DNA of 13,509 nucleotides from the NCBI GenBank assembly GCA_023430465.1, contig JAEZAM010000064.1, positions 1 through 13,509 on the forward strand. The letters are read 5' to 3'. A program made the position numbers and the translations under genes. The notes under the pieces were generated by a model, which was given only the letters and a program-made list of their open reading frames with translations, was not told where the DNA came from and made no database searches. Source of the DNA: Bacteroidota bacterium. GTDB taxonomy: Bacteria > Bacteroidota > Bacteroidia > Chitinophagales > Chitinophagaceae. Shown here one piece after another: positions 1 through 6,644 of the stretch (its first letter is position 1; every line of letters starts with the position of its first letter).

Positions 1-40
1 CAGCATCCAGCGATCCAGCATCCAGCGATCCAGCATCCAG
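1..40. repeat. Short tandem repeat at the left edge, 15-bp period
   Basis: The unit cagcatccagcgatc occurs twice in full and is followed by a 10-base partial copy. Within it the heptamer atccagc recurs with spacings that alternate between 7 and 8. The array may extend beyond the left edge. It lies outside any coding sequence, upstream of the CcsA-type gene. Its function is unknown. From memory, short CCAG-containing intergenic repeats of this kind occur in other Chitinophagaceae genomes, but I could not check that. Confidence 0.8.
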
Positions 41-87
41 TTCCCGGCAATCTCAAAAATTCTCCCCACTATTACCCTCACCCGCCT

Positions 88-95
88 TAATTTTG
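88..95 (+). promoter_or_regulatory. Possible -7 box (TAATTTTG) for the ccsA-ccmD pair
   Basis: TAATTTTG fits the Bacteroidota -7 consensus TAnnTTTG and lies 16 bases before the ATG at 112, which would give a very short leader. No convincing -33 TTTG/TTG is seen at the expected distance, so this is a weak call. Confidence 0.3.
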
Positions 96-111
96 CCTGC
101 ACTTATTAACA

Positions 112-834
112 ATGATCGACAGGAATAATTATATGTATCGGGCCTGGTGGAAGATACTGACCGTGGTGCTTTTGCTGTTCACCGTTATCGCCGGCCTGCT
201 CGTCAAGATACCCGATCTGCCTGCCCTTGAAGAGACCAGCCGCAACCTGTTCTACCATGTCGGTATGTGGATGGCGATGATGACGCTGTTCACTATTTCG
301 GTTGTAAACTCCATTAAGTATCTCCGGACTTTCAAGGAAAAATATGATATCTATGCGCGGCAGTTTGCCACGACCGGGATATTCTTTGGCTTGTTAGGTT
401 ATGCCACCGGCGCTTTGTGGATGAGTTACACCTGGGCAGATCCCAATAACCCTTTATTTGATTCTTTCAGTGCGCTTGCCCGCGAACCCAAACTGATCGG
501 GGCTGCTATAGCGCTGCTCATCTATTTTGCTTACCTCGTTCTAAGGGATTCTATTTCGGATATCGATAAACGTGCACGCATCAGCGCCGTATATAACATA
601 TTCGCCTATGCCATGTTATTCCCATCCATCTGGATAGTACCCCGGCTGCTGCCCAGCCTGCACCCCGGACAGGCCGGCAATCCCGCCATGAATTTCAAGG
701 ATGTGAGTCCGGAGATGAGGATCGTGGAATATCCCGCATTCCTCGGCTGGACACTACTGGCCATCTGGATTACAACTATCACCATTCGTCTCGCCATACT
801 AAAAGAAAAAAAGCTGCAACATGACCAGGCTTAG
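112..834 (+). CDS. ccsA: CcmC/CcsA-type cytochrome c biogenesis (haem-handling) membrane protein
   Basis: This 240-residue protein has six predicted membrane segments (about residues 14-32, 48-68, 85-108, 129-145, 160-178 and 207-227), as in CcmC. Family members carry haem to the outer face of the inner membrane for attachment to apocytochrome c. Two histidines sit where CcmC/CcsA haem ligands are expected: H49 at the start of TM2 (YHVGMW) and H184 in the loop after TM5 (SLHPG). The tryptophan-rich haem loop between TM3 and TM4 is reduced to W103 and W108 plus a longer polar stretch. The next gene overlaps it by 14 bp and encodes a CcmD-like partner, which supports the call. No ccmA or ccmB is visible upstream. 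A second ATG at 133 (MYRAWW) is an equally possible start. The family is fairly secure; the exact gene name (ccmC or ccsA) is not. Confidence 0.85.
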   Translation: MIDRNNYMYRAWWKILTVVLLLFTVIAGLLVKIPDLPALEETSRNLFYHVGMWMAMMTLFTISVVNSIKYLRTFKEKYDIYARQFATTGIFFGLLGYATGALWMSYTWADPNNPLFDSFSALAREPKLIGAAIALLIYFAYLVLRDSISDIDKRARISAVYNIFAYAMLFPSIWIVPRLLPSLHPGQAGNPAMNFKDVSPEMRIVEYPAFLGWTLLAIWITTITIRLAILKEKKLQHDQA

Positions 835-1054
835 ATCACTTGTATTAACCCTTATCCTGTCCTTTATTACCATTATCGCGCGGGCACAGGGTACCACGAC
901 ATTCGGCGAAACAATGCGCAGCAACGGGCGCATCTACGTTGTGATCGGCGTACTGGTCATCATCTTCCTGGGCATCATCGTATACCTCATACGACTGGAA
1001 AAAAAGATGTCGAAGATGGAAAACCAGTTTGACCACCCCACACCTAACAAATAA
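821..1054 (+). CDS. CcmD-like small membrane protein
   Basis: This is a 77-residue protein. It has an N-terminal signal-like segment ending ARAQ (about residues 1-23), a short loop with RSNGRIYVV, one hydrophobic segment (about 38-57) and a basic cytoplasmic tail (RLEKKMSKMEN). The order, size and RSNGKIYVV-like motif match the small proteins called CcmD family that follow ccsA in Bacteroidota. In other bacteria CcmD helps release haem-loaded CcmE from the CcmABC complex. Its ATG lies inside the last codons of the upstream gene (14-bp overlap), so translation is probably coupled. The assignment rests on position and architecture, because such short proteins carry little sequence signal. Confidence 0.75.
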   Translation: MTRLRSLVLTLILSFITIIARAQGTTTFGETMRSNGRIYVVIGVLVIIFLGIIVYLIRLEKKMSKMENQFDHPTPNK

Positions 1055-1103
1055 TTTTACCCAACGATTATACGCTTGCTTTTGAAAAATTAAAAATTGA
1101 ATC

Positions 1104-2522
1104 ATGTCTGAAAAACATTACAGTTTCTTTGGTGCTGTAGAAAGAAGCTTCGACAAGGCGGCCGGGTTTACCAAGTGGGACCCGGGTATCCTGGAGCAGA
1201 TCAAGGCCTGCAACGCGATCTATAGTATGCGCTTCCCTGTAAAACGCGACAGCGGTGAGATCGAAGTGATCGAAGCATACCGCGTCCAGCACTCTCATCA
1301 TAAGACACCCTGCAAAGGCGGTATCCGTTTCGCAGCAGAGGTTAACCAGGATGAAGTAATGGCGCTGGCCGCACTCATGACCTACAAATGTGCTATCGTC
1401 AACGTGCCATTCGGCGGCGGTAAGGGAGGCATCAAGATCAACCCGCGTGAATACTCCGCTTTCGAACTCGAAAAGATCACCCGCCGTTATACGTCTGAAC
1501 TGATCAAGAAAAAATTCATCGGGCCTGGTACAGACGTACCTGCCCCTGATTACGGAACCGGTGAACGCGAAATGGCCTGGATCCTCGATACCTACACAGC
1601 CATGCATCCGGGTGAGATCGATGCGGCTGGTTGTGTTACAGGTAAACCTGTATCACAGGGCGGTGTACGCGGAAGAAGAGAGGCCACCGGCCTTGGCGTA
1701 TTCTTCGGACTCCGTGAAGTATGCAACATTCCTTCCGTTATGGCAAGGTTGAACATGACCGTTGGTGTTGAAGGAAAAAGGGTCGTTGTGCAAGGTCTCG
1801 GTAACGTAGGCTATCACAGCGCCAAATTTTTCCAGGATGCCGGAGCAAAGATCATCGGGCTGGCGGAATACGAAGGGTCTATCTTCAGCGAGAACGGACT
1901 GGATGTTGATGAGATCTTCAACCATCGCAAAAAAACCGGATCGATCCTTAATTTCCCCGGAGCAACCAATCTTGAAAAAAACACTTCTGCCCTTGAGCTC
2001 GATTGCGATATCCTGATCCCTGCGGCGCTGGAAAACGTGATCAATGGTGAGAACGCTCCGCGTGTTAAAGCCCGCATCATCGGTGAAGCAGCGAATGGCC
2101 CTCTCACTCCGGAAGCGGATGAGATCTTCGCAAAGAAGGGCACGCTCGTCGTTCCTGACATGTACCTGAATGCAGGTGGTGTGACCGTTTCCTATTTCGA
2201 ATGGTTGAAAAACCTCAGCCACGTTCGCTATGGCCGCATGGAAAAGCGATTCAACGAGAATATGAATGCTCACATCGTAGGTCAGATGGAAACACTGAGC
2301 GGTAAGAAGATGACGGAGAAGGAAAAAGAATACATCGTCCACGGTGCAGACGAGGTAGACCTCGTTTACAGCGGCCTGGAAGAAACGATGATCACCGCCA
2401 CACATGAGATCATGAACGAGTGGAACAATAATCCACAGATCCCGGATATGCGTACCGCAGCATATGTTGTGGCCATCAATAAAGTTGGTACCAGCTACGC
2501 TGAACTCGGCATTTTCCCATAA
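1104..2522 (+). CDS. gdhA: Glutamate dehydrogenase, animal/mitochondrial-like type
   Basis: This 472-residue enzyme should interconvert glutamate and 2-oxoglutarate plus ammonia in the cytoplasm. Catalytic and substrate-binding landmarks are present: K71 in CKGGIR, K95 in MTYKCA, K107 in PFGGGKGG and D149 in PAPD. The Rossmann motif GLGNVG is at 231-236, and the acidic AEYEG that follows (E255, E257) suggests a preference for NAD, which is inference. The segment PDMYLNAGGVTVSYFEWLKN (351-370) is typical. Residues 371-425 form an insertion between the last helices that resembles, in shortened form, the antenna of animal GDH, and the motifs HSHHKTPCKGG and GRREATG also recall that group. The protein is longer than the usual bacterial enzyme of about 420-450 residues because of this insertion. 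A 49-bp gap separates it from the ccmD-like gene. A near-match -7 box (TACGCTTG, 1071-1078) suggests its own promoter, and a strong terminator follows. Confidence 0.95.
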   Translation: MSEKHYSFFGAVERSFDKAAGFTKWDPGILEQIKACNAIYSMRFPVKRDSGEIEVIEAYRVQHSHHKTPCKGGIRFAAEVNQDEVMALAALMTYKCAIVNVPFGGGKGGIKINPREYSAFELEKITRRYTSELIKKKFIGPGTDVPAPDYGTGEREMAWILDTYTAMHPGEIDAAGCVTGKPVSQGGVRGRREATGLGVFFGLREVCNIPSVMARLNMTVGVEGKRVVVQGLGNVGYHSAKFFQDAGAKIIGLAEYEGSIFSENGLDVDEIFNHRKKTGSILNFPGATNLEKNTSALELDCDILIPAALENVINGENAPRVKARIIGEAANGPLTPEADEIFAKKGTLVVPDMYLNAGGVTVSYFEWLKNLSHVRYGRMEKRFNENMNAHIVGQMETLSGKKMTEKEKEYIVHGADEVDLVYSGLEETMITATHEIMNEWNNNPQIPDMRTAAYVVAINKVGTSYAELGIFP

Positions 2523-2544
2523 GGCTTTTATAACTGGTTTCATT

Positions 2545-2574
2545 ATCCCGTTCCATCCCGGAACGGGATTTTTT
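2545..2574 (+). terminator. Intrinsic terminator of the glutamate dehydrogenase gene
   Basis: A perfect 10-bp stem (ATCCCGTTCC at 2545-2554, GGAACGGGAT at 2560-2569) closes a 5-base loop and is followed by a run of T at 2570-2574. It starts 22 bp after the stop codon. Confidence 0.9.
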
Positions 2575-2593
2575 ATGGAATCAACTTTTGGGC

Positions 2594-2625
2594 AAAAAAA
2601 ATCCCCCTGCTTGTTGCAAGGGGAT
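2594..2625 (-). terminator. Intrinsic terminator of the OmpA-like gene
   Basis: Read on the minus strand, ATCCCCTTGC (2625-2616), a 5-base loop and GCAGGGGGAT (2610-2601) form a 10-bp stem with one U-G pair. Seven further T (2600-2594) follow. It lies 23 bp beyond the stop codon of the OmpA-like gene and faces the terminator of the convergent glutamate dehydrogenase gene. Confidence 0.9.
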
Positions 2626-2648
2626 TCAATTTTATGATCAGCGGATGC

Positions 2649-3986
2649 TTAGAAATAGCTGAGCTTCAGTTCTACGCGGCGGTTCTTCTGGCGCCCTGCA
2701 GCAGTTTTGTTGTCTGTTACGGGTTCTGATTCACCATGACCGGTTGCGACGATGCGGCTTTCATCCACTCCCTGCTTTACCAGGTAAGCTCTTACAGCGT
2801 TCGCTCTTCTTTCACTGAGGAGTTGGTTTGATGCATCGCTACCAACATCATCCGTATGTCCGTCTATCGCCAGGCGGAGATCCGGATTTTCTTTCAGGAT
2901 CTTGGCTACTTCAGAAAGACCTTTGTTTGATTTAGCCAGCAGCACATACTTGCCCGTAGCAAAGTAGATATTGTTGGCGGCATAATCGATCTTTTTGATC
3001 ACCTCTTCTTTGATCTCAGGGCAACCCTGATTTTCTTTCACACCGGCAAGAGTTGGACATTTATCTTCAGGATCGGGGATACCATCACCGTCGGTGTCCA
3101 CGAATGGACAACCCTGGTTGCTGGCAGGACCTGCTTCGTTGATACATTTATCTTCTTCATCATTGATGCCGTCTTTATCTGTGTCAGGCACAGGGCAACC
3201 CTGGTAGCGGGCAAGGCCGGCTACAGTGGGACATTTATCTTCCTCATCATTGATACCATCTTTATCCGAATCAGGCACAGGGCAACCTTCATATTTCGCG
3301 AGGCCCGGTACAGTAGGACATTTGTCAAGACTGTCAATGATGCCATCCTTATCCGTGTCCGCGGGTGGCATAGGTGGCAGTGGCTTCACAACGGGCTCTT
3401 GCTTCTTGCCAATACGGCCTGCAATACCCAGTTGATAGAAGAAATGATAGTTCGCAGTTTCAGTGGTGACAGGAATACGGTATTGATTGGTTACAAAGAT
3501 GGCAGCATCATTGAATACATTCAGGCGAAGACCGAGGCCCGCAGGAATGAATGCGCCAAACCTGTTTTTGCCATACATGTGCGCACCGATACCGCCAATC
3601 ACATATGGCTGGATGATAAAGTTATTCGGGAGCATATGAAAGTTCATGGACGCATCAGCCTCCAGTAAGAATCGATCGCTGTAAAATACTTTGTTGGGAA
3701 GTGGATAGCGCAGATATGAACCGGCAAGCGTTCCGGCAAACTCAACTTTCTTGCTTAGCCCTTTGAAATAAGTGACCGCGATACCTGGCGTCATGTTCTT
3801 GGTCTTGGTCCACTGATCTTTACTTAAAACAGATGATAATGAAGTCTTTCTGATCAGGTCAGCAGTTGCAAAATCATTCAGAAAAAAACTAACGCCCAGT
3901 GCAGACGGCCTTTTACCCGCGTCCTGCCCTATTACGGACGGAACAAAAGATGATAAGGCCAAAAGAACGGCTAAGATCTTCTTCAT
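2649..3986 (-). CDS. OmpA-family outer-membrane protein with TSP type 3 repeats
   Basis: The protein is 445 residues from the chosen start MKKILAVLL. This start gives a classic signal peptide ending VIGQ (about 1-21); a longer in-frame ATG at 4035 would run through the predicted promoter and bury the signal peptide. Residues about 28-193 look like a small outer-membrane beta-barrel. A proline-rich linker (about 200-209) leads to four calcium-binding-type thrombospondin type 3 repeats beginning at residues 210, 239, 268 and 297, an exact 29-residue period, each with D-x-D-x-DGI and DKC...GCP. The C-terminal OmpA domain (about 335-445) contains IDGHTDDVGSDASN and RRVEL, with the Asp and Arg that contact diaminopimelate in peptidoglycan. 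The protein probably ties the outer membrane to the cell wall. It is transcribed alone, with its own promoter and terminator. Confidence 0.93.
   Translation of the reverse strand: MKKILAVLLALSSFVPSVIGQDAGKRPSALGVSFFLNDFATADLIRKTSLSSVLSKDQWTKTKNMTPGIAVTYFKGLSKKVEFAGTLAGSYLRYPLPNKVFYSDRFLLEADASMNFHMLPNNFIIQPYVIGGIGAHMYGKNRFGAFIPAGLGLRLNVFNDAAIFVTNQYRIPVTTETANYHFFYQLGIAGRIGKKQEPVVKPLPPMPPADTDKDGIIDSLDKCPTVPGLAKYEGCPVPDSDKDGINDEEDKCPTVAGLARYQGCPVPDTDKDGINDEEDKCINEAGPASNQGCPFVDTDGDGIPDPEDKCPTLAGVKENQGCPEIKEEVIKKIDYAANNIYFATGKYVLLAKSNKGLSEVAKILKENPDLRLAIDGHTDDVGSDASNQLLSERRANAVRAYLVKQGVDESRIVATGHGESEPVTDNKTAAGRQKNRRVELKLSYF
2990..3360 (-). repeat. Four 87-bp coding repeats (TSP type 3 units)
   Basis: Inside the OmpA-like gene, four tandem units of 29 codons each encode a D-x-D-x-DGI...DKC...GCP module. 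Units two and three are nearly identical in protein, with DKDGINDEEDKC in both. This suggests unit duplication or homogenisation, and copy number could vary between strains. The boundaries given are approximate. Confidence 0.8.
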
Positions 3987-4015
3987 AAAGAGATAGTTTG
4001 GTTTTTTAAACGCAA

Positions 4016-4047
4016 CAAAAATAACGGGTCTGGTCAATACTGTGAAA
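4016..4047 (-). promoter_or_regulatory. Bacteroidota-type promoter for the OmpA-like gene
   Basis: On the minus strand TATTTTTG (4023-4016) matches the -7 consensus TAnnTTTG. It is preceded after 20 bases by TTTC (4047-4044), one base away from the -33 TTTG. This would give a leader of roughly 20 bases before the ATG at 3986. The promoter overlaps the longer open frame and so supports the internal start. Confidence 0.55.
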
Positions 4048-4117
4048 TAAATTATTTACTTAGTATTCACGGTGTTGGAGCGAAAAATCAGTCACAAAAC
4101 CCGGCCTGACACCCCCC

Positions 4118-5845
4118 TTATCGGGCAGCGATCTGCTTGCCGGATTGTGCTCCCGGACGAAAATACCGCTGGATGATAAATTTGTCTTCACCATAGATAT
4201 CATCGTGGATCACCAGGCGCCCATCCCTTGCTTCGCAGGTGAAATAACGAATATAAACGGGCAGCTTATTCCTTACCGGTATGCTGTGTTTTTCCTTTCT
4301 CACCAGCCAGGCTCTCATGGAATCCTCCACCGCGGTTGCCTTCGGGCCAACCTTATCCCGGCTGTCATGCCGGACAATGCTGTAGGCCAGCTTTTCCCAT
4401 TCCTGCACCCGAACGCAGCCATGACTCAGTGAACGCATTGTTTGACCAAAAAGATAACGCTGGTTGGTATCGTGCAGGTAAACGGCGTATTTATTGGGGA
4501 AATTGAACTTAAGGATGCCCAGGGCGTTTGCATCACCACTGCCCTGCACCACCCGGTAGGGGATGCCTTTGGAATATTTGCTCCAGGTGATACTATAAGG
4601 ATCTACTTCGTCCCCTTTGCTATCCAACAGGCTGAAGCCTTTGCGGGCGAGATAGCCGGGATCTTTTTTCACGGCTGGCAGGATTTCCTTTGCTATGATG
4701 CTGGTAGGCACTGTCCATTGTGGATAGGTGATCAGCTCAGAAATCGCGCTATTCAGGAGCGGCGTTCTCGTCTTTGGTTTACCTACAATGATCCTCGATA
4801 CTTCATTGATACTGTCCCCCTGGTGAAACTGCATGACAAAGGCAGGGATATTGACCCAAACATACCTGTCGGGCATTACCTCAGGCAACAATTTATACCG
4901 GTCCATCGTAACCGCGACGCGCAGAAATTTCTCCGCATCGGAAAGATTCAGCATGCGGAGCGTACCCTCCCCTGCCTTACCATCCACCGTAATACCTTTT
5001 GACTGCTGGAATTTTTTTACTCCTGCAGCAAGCGTTACCGAATCGACCGCTACTGAATCAGGCACAAGGAATCCGGCGTCGGTGAGTCTTTTCTGCAATG
5101 CGGCGCGATGTGCTGCCAGTCCTGCCGATGCAGGGGGTACGATTATGAATGGCTGATCGCTCGCGCTGTCAAGGAATGCCGGAAGCGCATTTTTCAAAGC
5201 ATGATAACCTGCATGCCGTGGCTCAAGGGCATTGAAAACAAGTGCAGTGGAGTTTCGCTTTTTCACCAGTCCCAGCCGCTCTATATAAAATTCAGTAGTC
5301 AGTACGGAATCTTTTCGCAGGCTTACGCTGTCATTTGGCAAACGCCCGAGTTTGATATCCCTGACCAGATGAAAAAATGCATCTGTCAGTGCTATGTCGG
5401 CCTTTGCCCAGAGCACTGCATCCCGGCGGTCTTTTTTGGCGGAACTATCAAGGGCAAACCGCTGCGCGATGTTCTCGAGCAGGGTACCGTGATAATCCTC
5501 CGGGAAAAGTCCATAATATTTTGCCTTCCGGATAAACCACAACATCGAGTCGGCAGCCTGCAGCCATTTTTCTTCGCTGCTCCAGGCGGCGGTATTGCCA
5601 TGCCGGGAATAGAACTCTTTTACCAGTTGCTGATTGTCCAGCCGCGATGAGTCAAGTACAACTGCATCTCGATCAGTTGCGAAATCAAGAAGGGCAGTGA
5701 TATTTTCCTGGATAGCCGCATTGATCTGCTGAGGTGTCTGCACCAGTTCACTCTCCCGTGGTTTCGATCTGCTGTTACCGCATCCTGAACCGATGGCGGC
5801 GATGGAGAAGATGGCAATGGAAAACCTGAGAACCTGTATTTTCAT
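4118..5845 (-). CDS. L,D-transpeptidase, YcbB/LdtD type, probable lipoprotein
   Basis: This 575-residue enzyme is likely to form 3-3 cross-links, or link other amines, in peptidoglycan of the periplasm. The N-terminus has a hydrophobic segment ending SGC (C22), so it is probably a lipoprotein, although G at -3 makes the lipobox imperfect. Residues about 55-235 resemble the scaffold domain of the YcbB group (EFYSRHGNTAAW, YYGLFPEDY). A peptidoglycan-binding domain of three-helix type is at about 242-300 (VKKFQQSKGITVDGKAGEGT). The YkuD catalytic domain is at about 328-490, with H458 (YLHDT) and the active-site motif SHGCVR containing C477. Length and domain order match the large Gram-negative L,D-transpeptidases. 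It diverges from a VanX-like dipeptidase gene with 39 bp between the start codons. No clear terminator follows it before the OmpA promoter region. Confidence 0.93.
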   Translation of the reverse strand: MKIQVLRFSIAIFSIAAIGSGCGNSRSKPRESELVQTPQQINAAIQENITALLDFATDRDAVVLDSSRLDNQQLVKEFYSRHGNTAAWSSEEKWLQAADSMLWFIRKAKYYGLFPEDYHGTLLENIAQRFALDSSAKKDRRDAVLWAKADIALTDAFFHLVRDIKLGRLPNDSVSLRKDSVLTTEFYIERLGLVKKRNSTALVFNALEPRHAGYHALKNALPAFLDSASDQPFIIVPPASAGLAAHRAALQKRLTDAGFLVPDSVAVDSVTLAAGVKKFQQSKGITVDGKAGEGTLRMLNLSDAEKFLRVAVTMDRYKLLPEVMPDRYVWVNIPAFVMQFHQGDSINEVSRIIVGKPKTRTPLLNSAISELITYPQWTVPTSIIAKEILPAVKKDPGYLARKGFSLLDSKGDEVDPYSITWSKYSKGIPYRVVQGSGDANALGILKFNFPNKYAVYLHDTNQRYLFGQTMRSLSHGCVRVQEWEKLAYSIVRHDSRDKVGPKATAVEDSMRAWLVRKEKHSIPVRNKLPVYIRYFTCEARDGRLVIHDDIYGEDKFIIQRYFRPGAQSGKQIAAR

Positions 5846-5865
5846 ATAGAAAGAATGGCTTGAGT

Positions 5866-5873
5866 CAAAGATA
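5866..5873 (-). promoter_or_regulatory. Possible -7 box for the L,D-transpeptidase gene
   Basis: On the minus strand TATCTTTG (5873-5866) matches TAnnTTTG, 20 bases before the ATG at 5845. No good -33 element is at the expected spacing; a TTTG occurs only about 35 bases further upstream (5912-5909). It lies in the 39-bp divergent gap. Confidence 0.4.
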
Positions 5874-5884
5874 ACCGCTGTAAG

Positions 5885-6628
5885 ATGACATATTTAATGC
5901 CGCATTGCCAAATTTCCAGGGCACAAATTAACAGGGTGTCAATTTTCCTGGCGATCATGCTAAAAGTCTCCACCGGACGGGGTTTCACGCAGGATACTGC
6001 CAGGGCGTACCCAATCGTCACCCGTACCATGATGGAATACAGGCAACAGGTGTTGCAAGTAGCCGGCAAAAAAATGGTGGAAATATCTCCCTACATCCCG
6101 GAGCTGGTCTATGATCTCCGATATGCAGGCAAGAAAAATTTTGTAAAAAAAAGGATGTACCCACGCGGCACCCGCAGCAGTTATCTGCGCCAGGATGCCA
6201 TCGACCGATAAAAAAAAGCCGCCGCCGACTTTGACTCGCTCGGTTATTCAATAAAAATTTTTGACGCTTACCGGCCGTTTTCCGTCACTGTTTTGTTCTG
6301 GGAAATGATCCGCGACGAACGTTATGTAGCCAACCCGGTCAAAGGAAGCGGACATAACCGGGGTATAGCGGTCGATCTTACACTAGTTGATAAGTTGACT
6401 GGGGCTGAACTCCCCATGGGAACGGGATTCGACAATTTCACAGACACGGCCCACCACTCTTTCACCGACTTGCCAAAAGATGTGCTGGCAAACCGGCTTA
6501 TGCTGAAGAACGTAATGGAACGACATGGCTTCAGGGCGCTTGAGACGGAGTGGTGGCATTATTATCTGCCCGATGCCGGGCGGTACGAATTGCTGGATCT
6601 GACATTCAAACAACTGCAGCGGCAGTGA
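5885..6628 (+). pseudogene. VanX/DdpX-like D-Ala-D-Ala dipeptidase interrupted by an in-frame TAA
   Basis: Read in one frame, this is a 247-codon gene with a stop (TAA, 6209-6211) at codon 109. The frame is unchanged across the stop and family similarity continues on both sides: IPELVYDLRYAGKKNF before it, then DAYRP after it (127-131, R130). Also present are SGHNRGIAVD (155-164, with zinc ligands H157 and D164), TAHHSF and ETEWWHYY (catalytic E222, zinc ligand H225). The spacing H-x6-D and E-x2-H is as in VanX, and the active site is complete but lies after the stop. The family cleaves D-Ala-D-Ala or similar dipeptides during wall recycling or glycopeptide resistance. A weak signal-peptide-like N-terminus ends GFTQ. 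The start could be 5885 or 5897. The upstream fragment alone lacks every catalytic residue, and the downstream fragment has no good start before DAYRP. This is a recent nonsense mutation, a base error, or readthrough. Confidence 0.82.
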
Positions 6629-6644
6629 TCATAATGCGATCACT
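6624..6644. repeat. Inverted repeat across two abutting convergent stop codons
   Basis: AGTGATC (6624-6630) and GATCACT (6638-6644) form a perfect 7-bp stem with a 7-base loop. The repeat contains the TGA of the dipeptidase gene (6626-6628) and the TGA of the DUF952 gene (6629-6631, minus strand), which abut. No T-run follows on either strand, so it is not a standard intrinsic terminator, but it may mark the 3' ends of both transcripts. Confidence 0.5.

Noticed and set aside
1653..2543. A 296-codon open frame on the minus strand inside the glutamate dehydrogenase gene
   Set aside because: It is antisense to a gene with clear family motifs along its whole length, has no recognisable domains, and its His/Cys-rich composition is what the complement of coding sequence gives.
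3987..4037. Longer N-terminus for the OmpA-like protein (start at 4035-4037)
   Set aside because: It would place 17 residues in front of a textbook signal peptide and would overlap the predicted promoter.
4442..5650. Plus-strand open frames of up to 186 codons inside the L,D-transpeptidase gene
   Set aside because: They show no motifs and no start context, and they lie opposite a well-supported 575-residue protein.
6209..6217. Programmed frameshift at the eight-A run in the dipeptidase gene
   Set aside because: The coding frame is the same before and after the run, and the TAA begins one base before the A-run, so slippage is neither needed nor able to bypass the stop.
6293..6628. A separate gene starting at TTG 6293 after the dipeptidase stop
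   Set aside because: The essential DAYRP motif lies upstream of this TTG in the same frame. The TTG falls in the middle of a conserved helix (VTVLFWEM), so it is part of the interrupted gene rather than an independent start.
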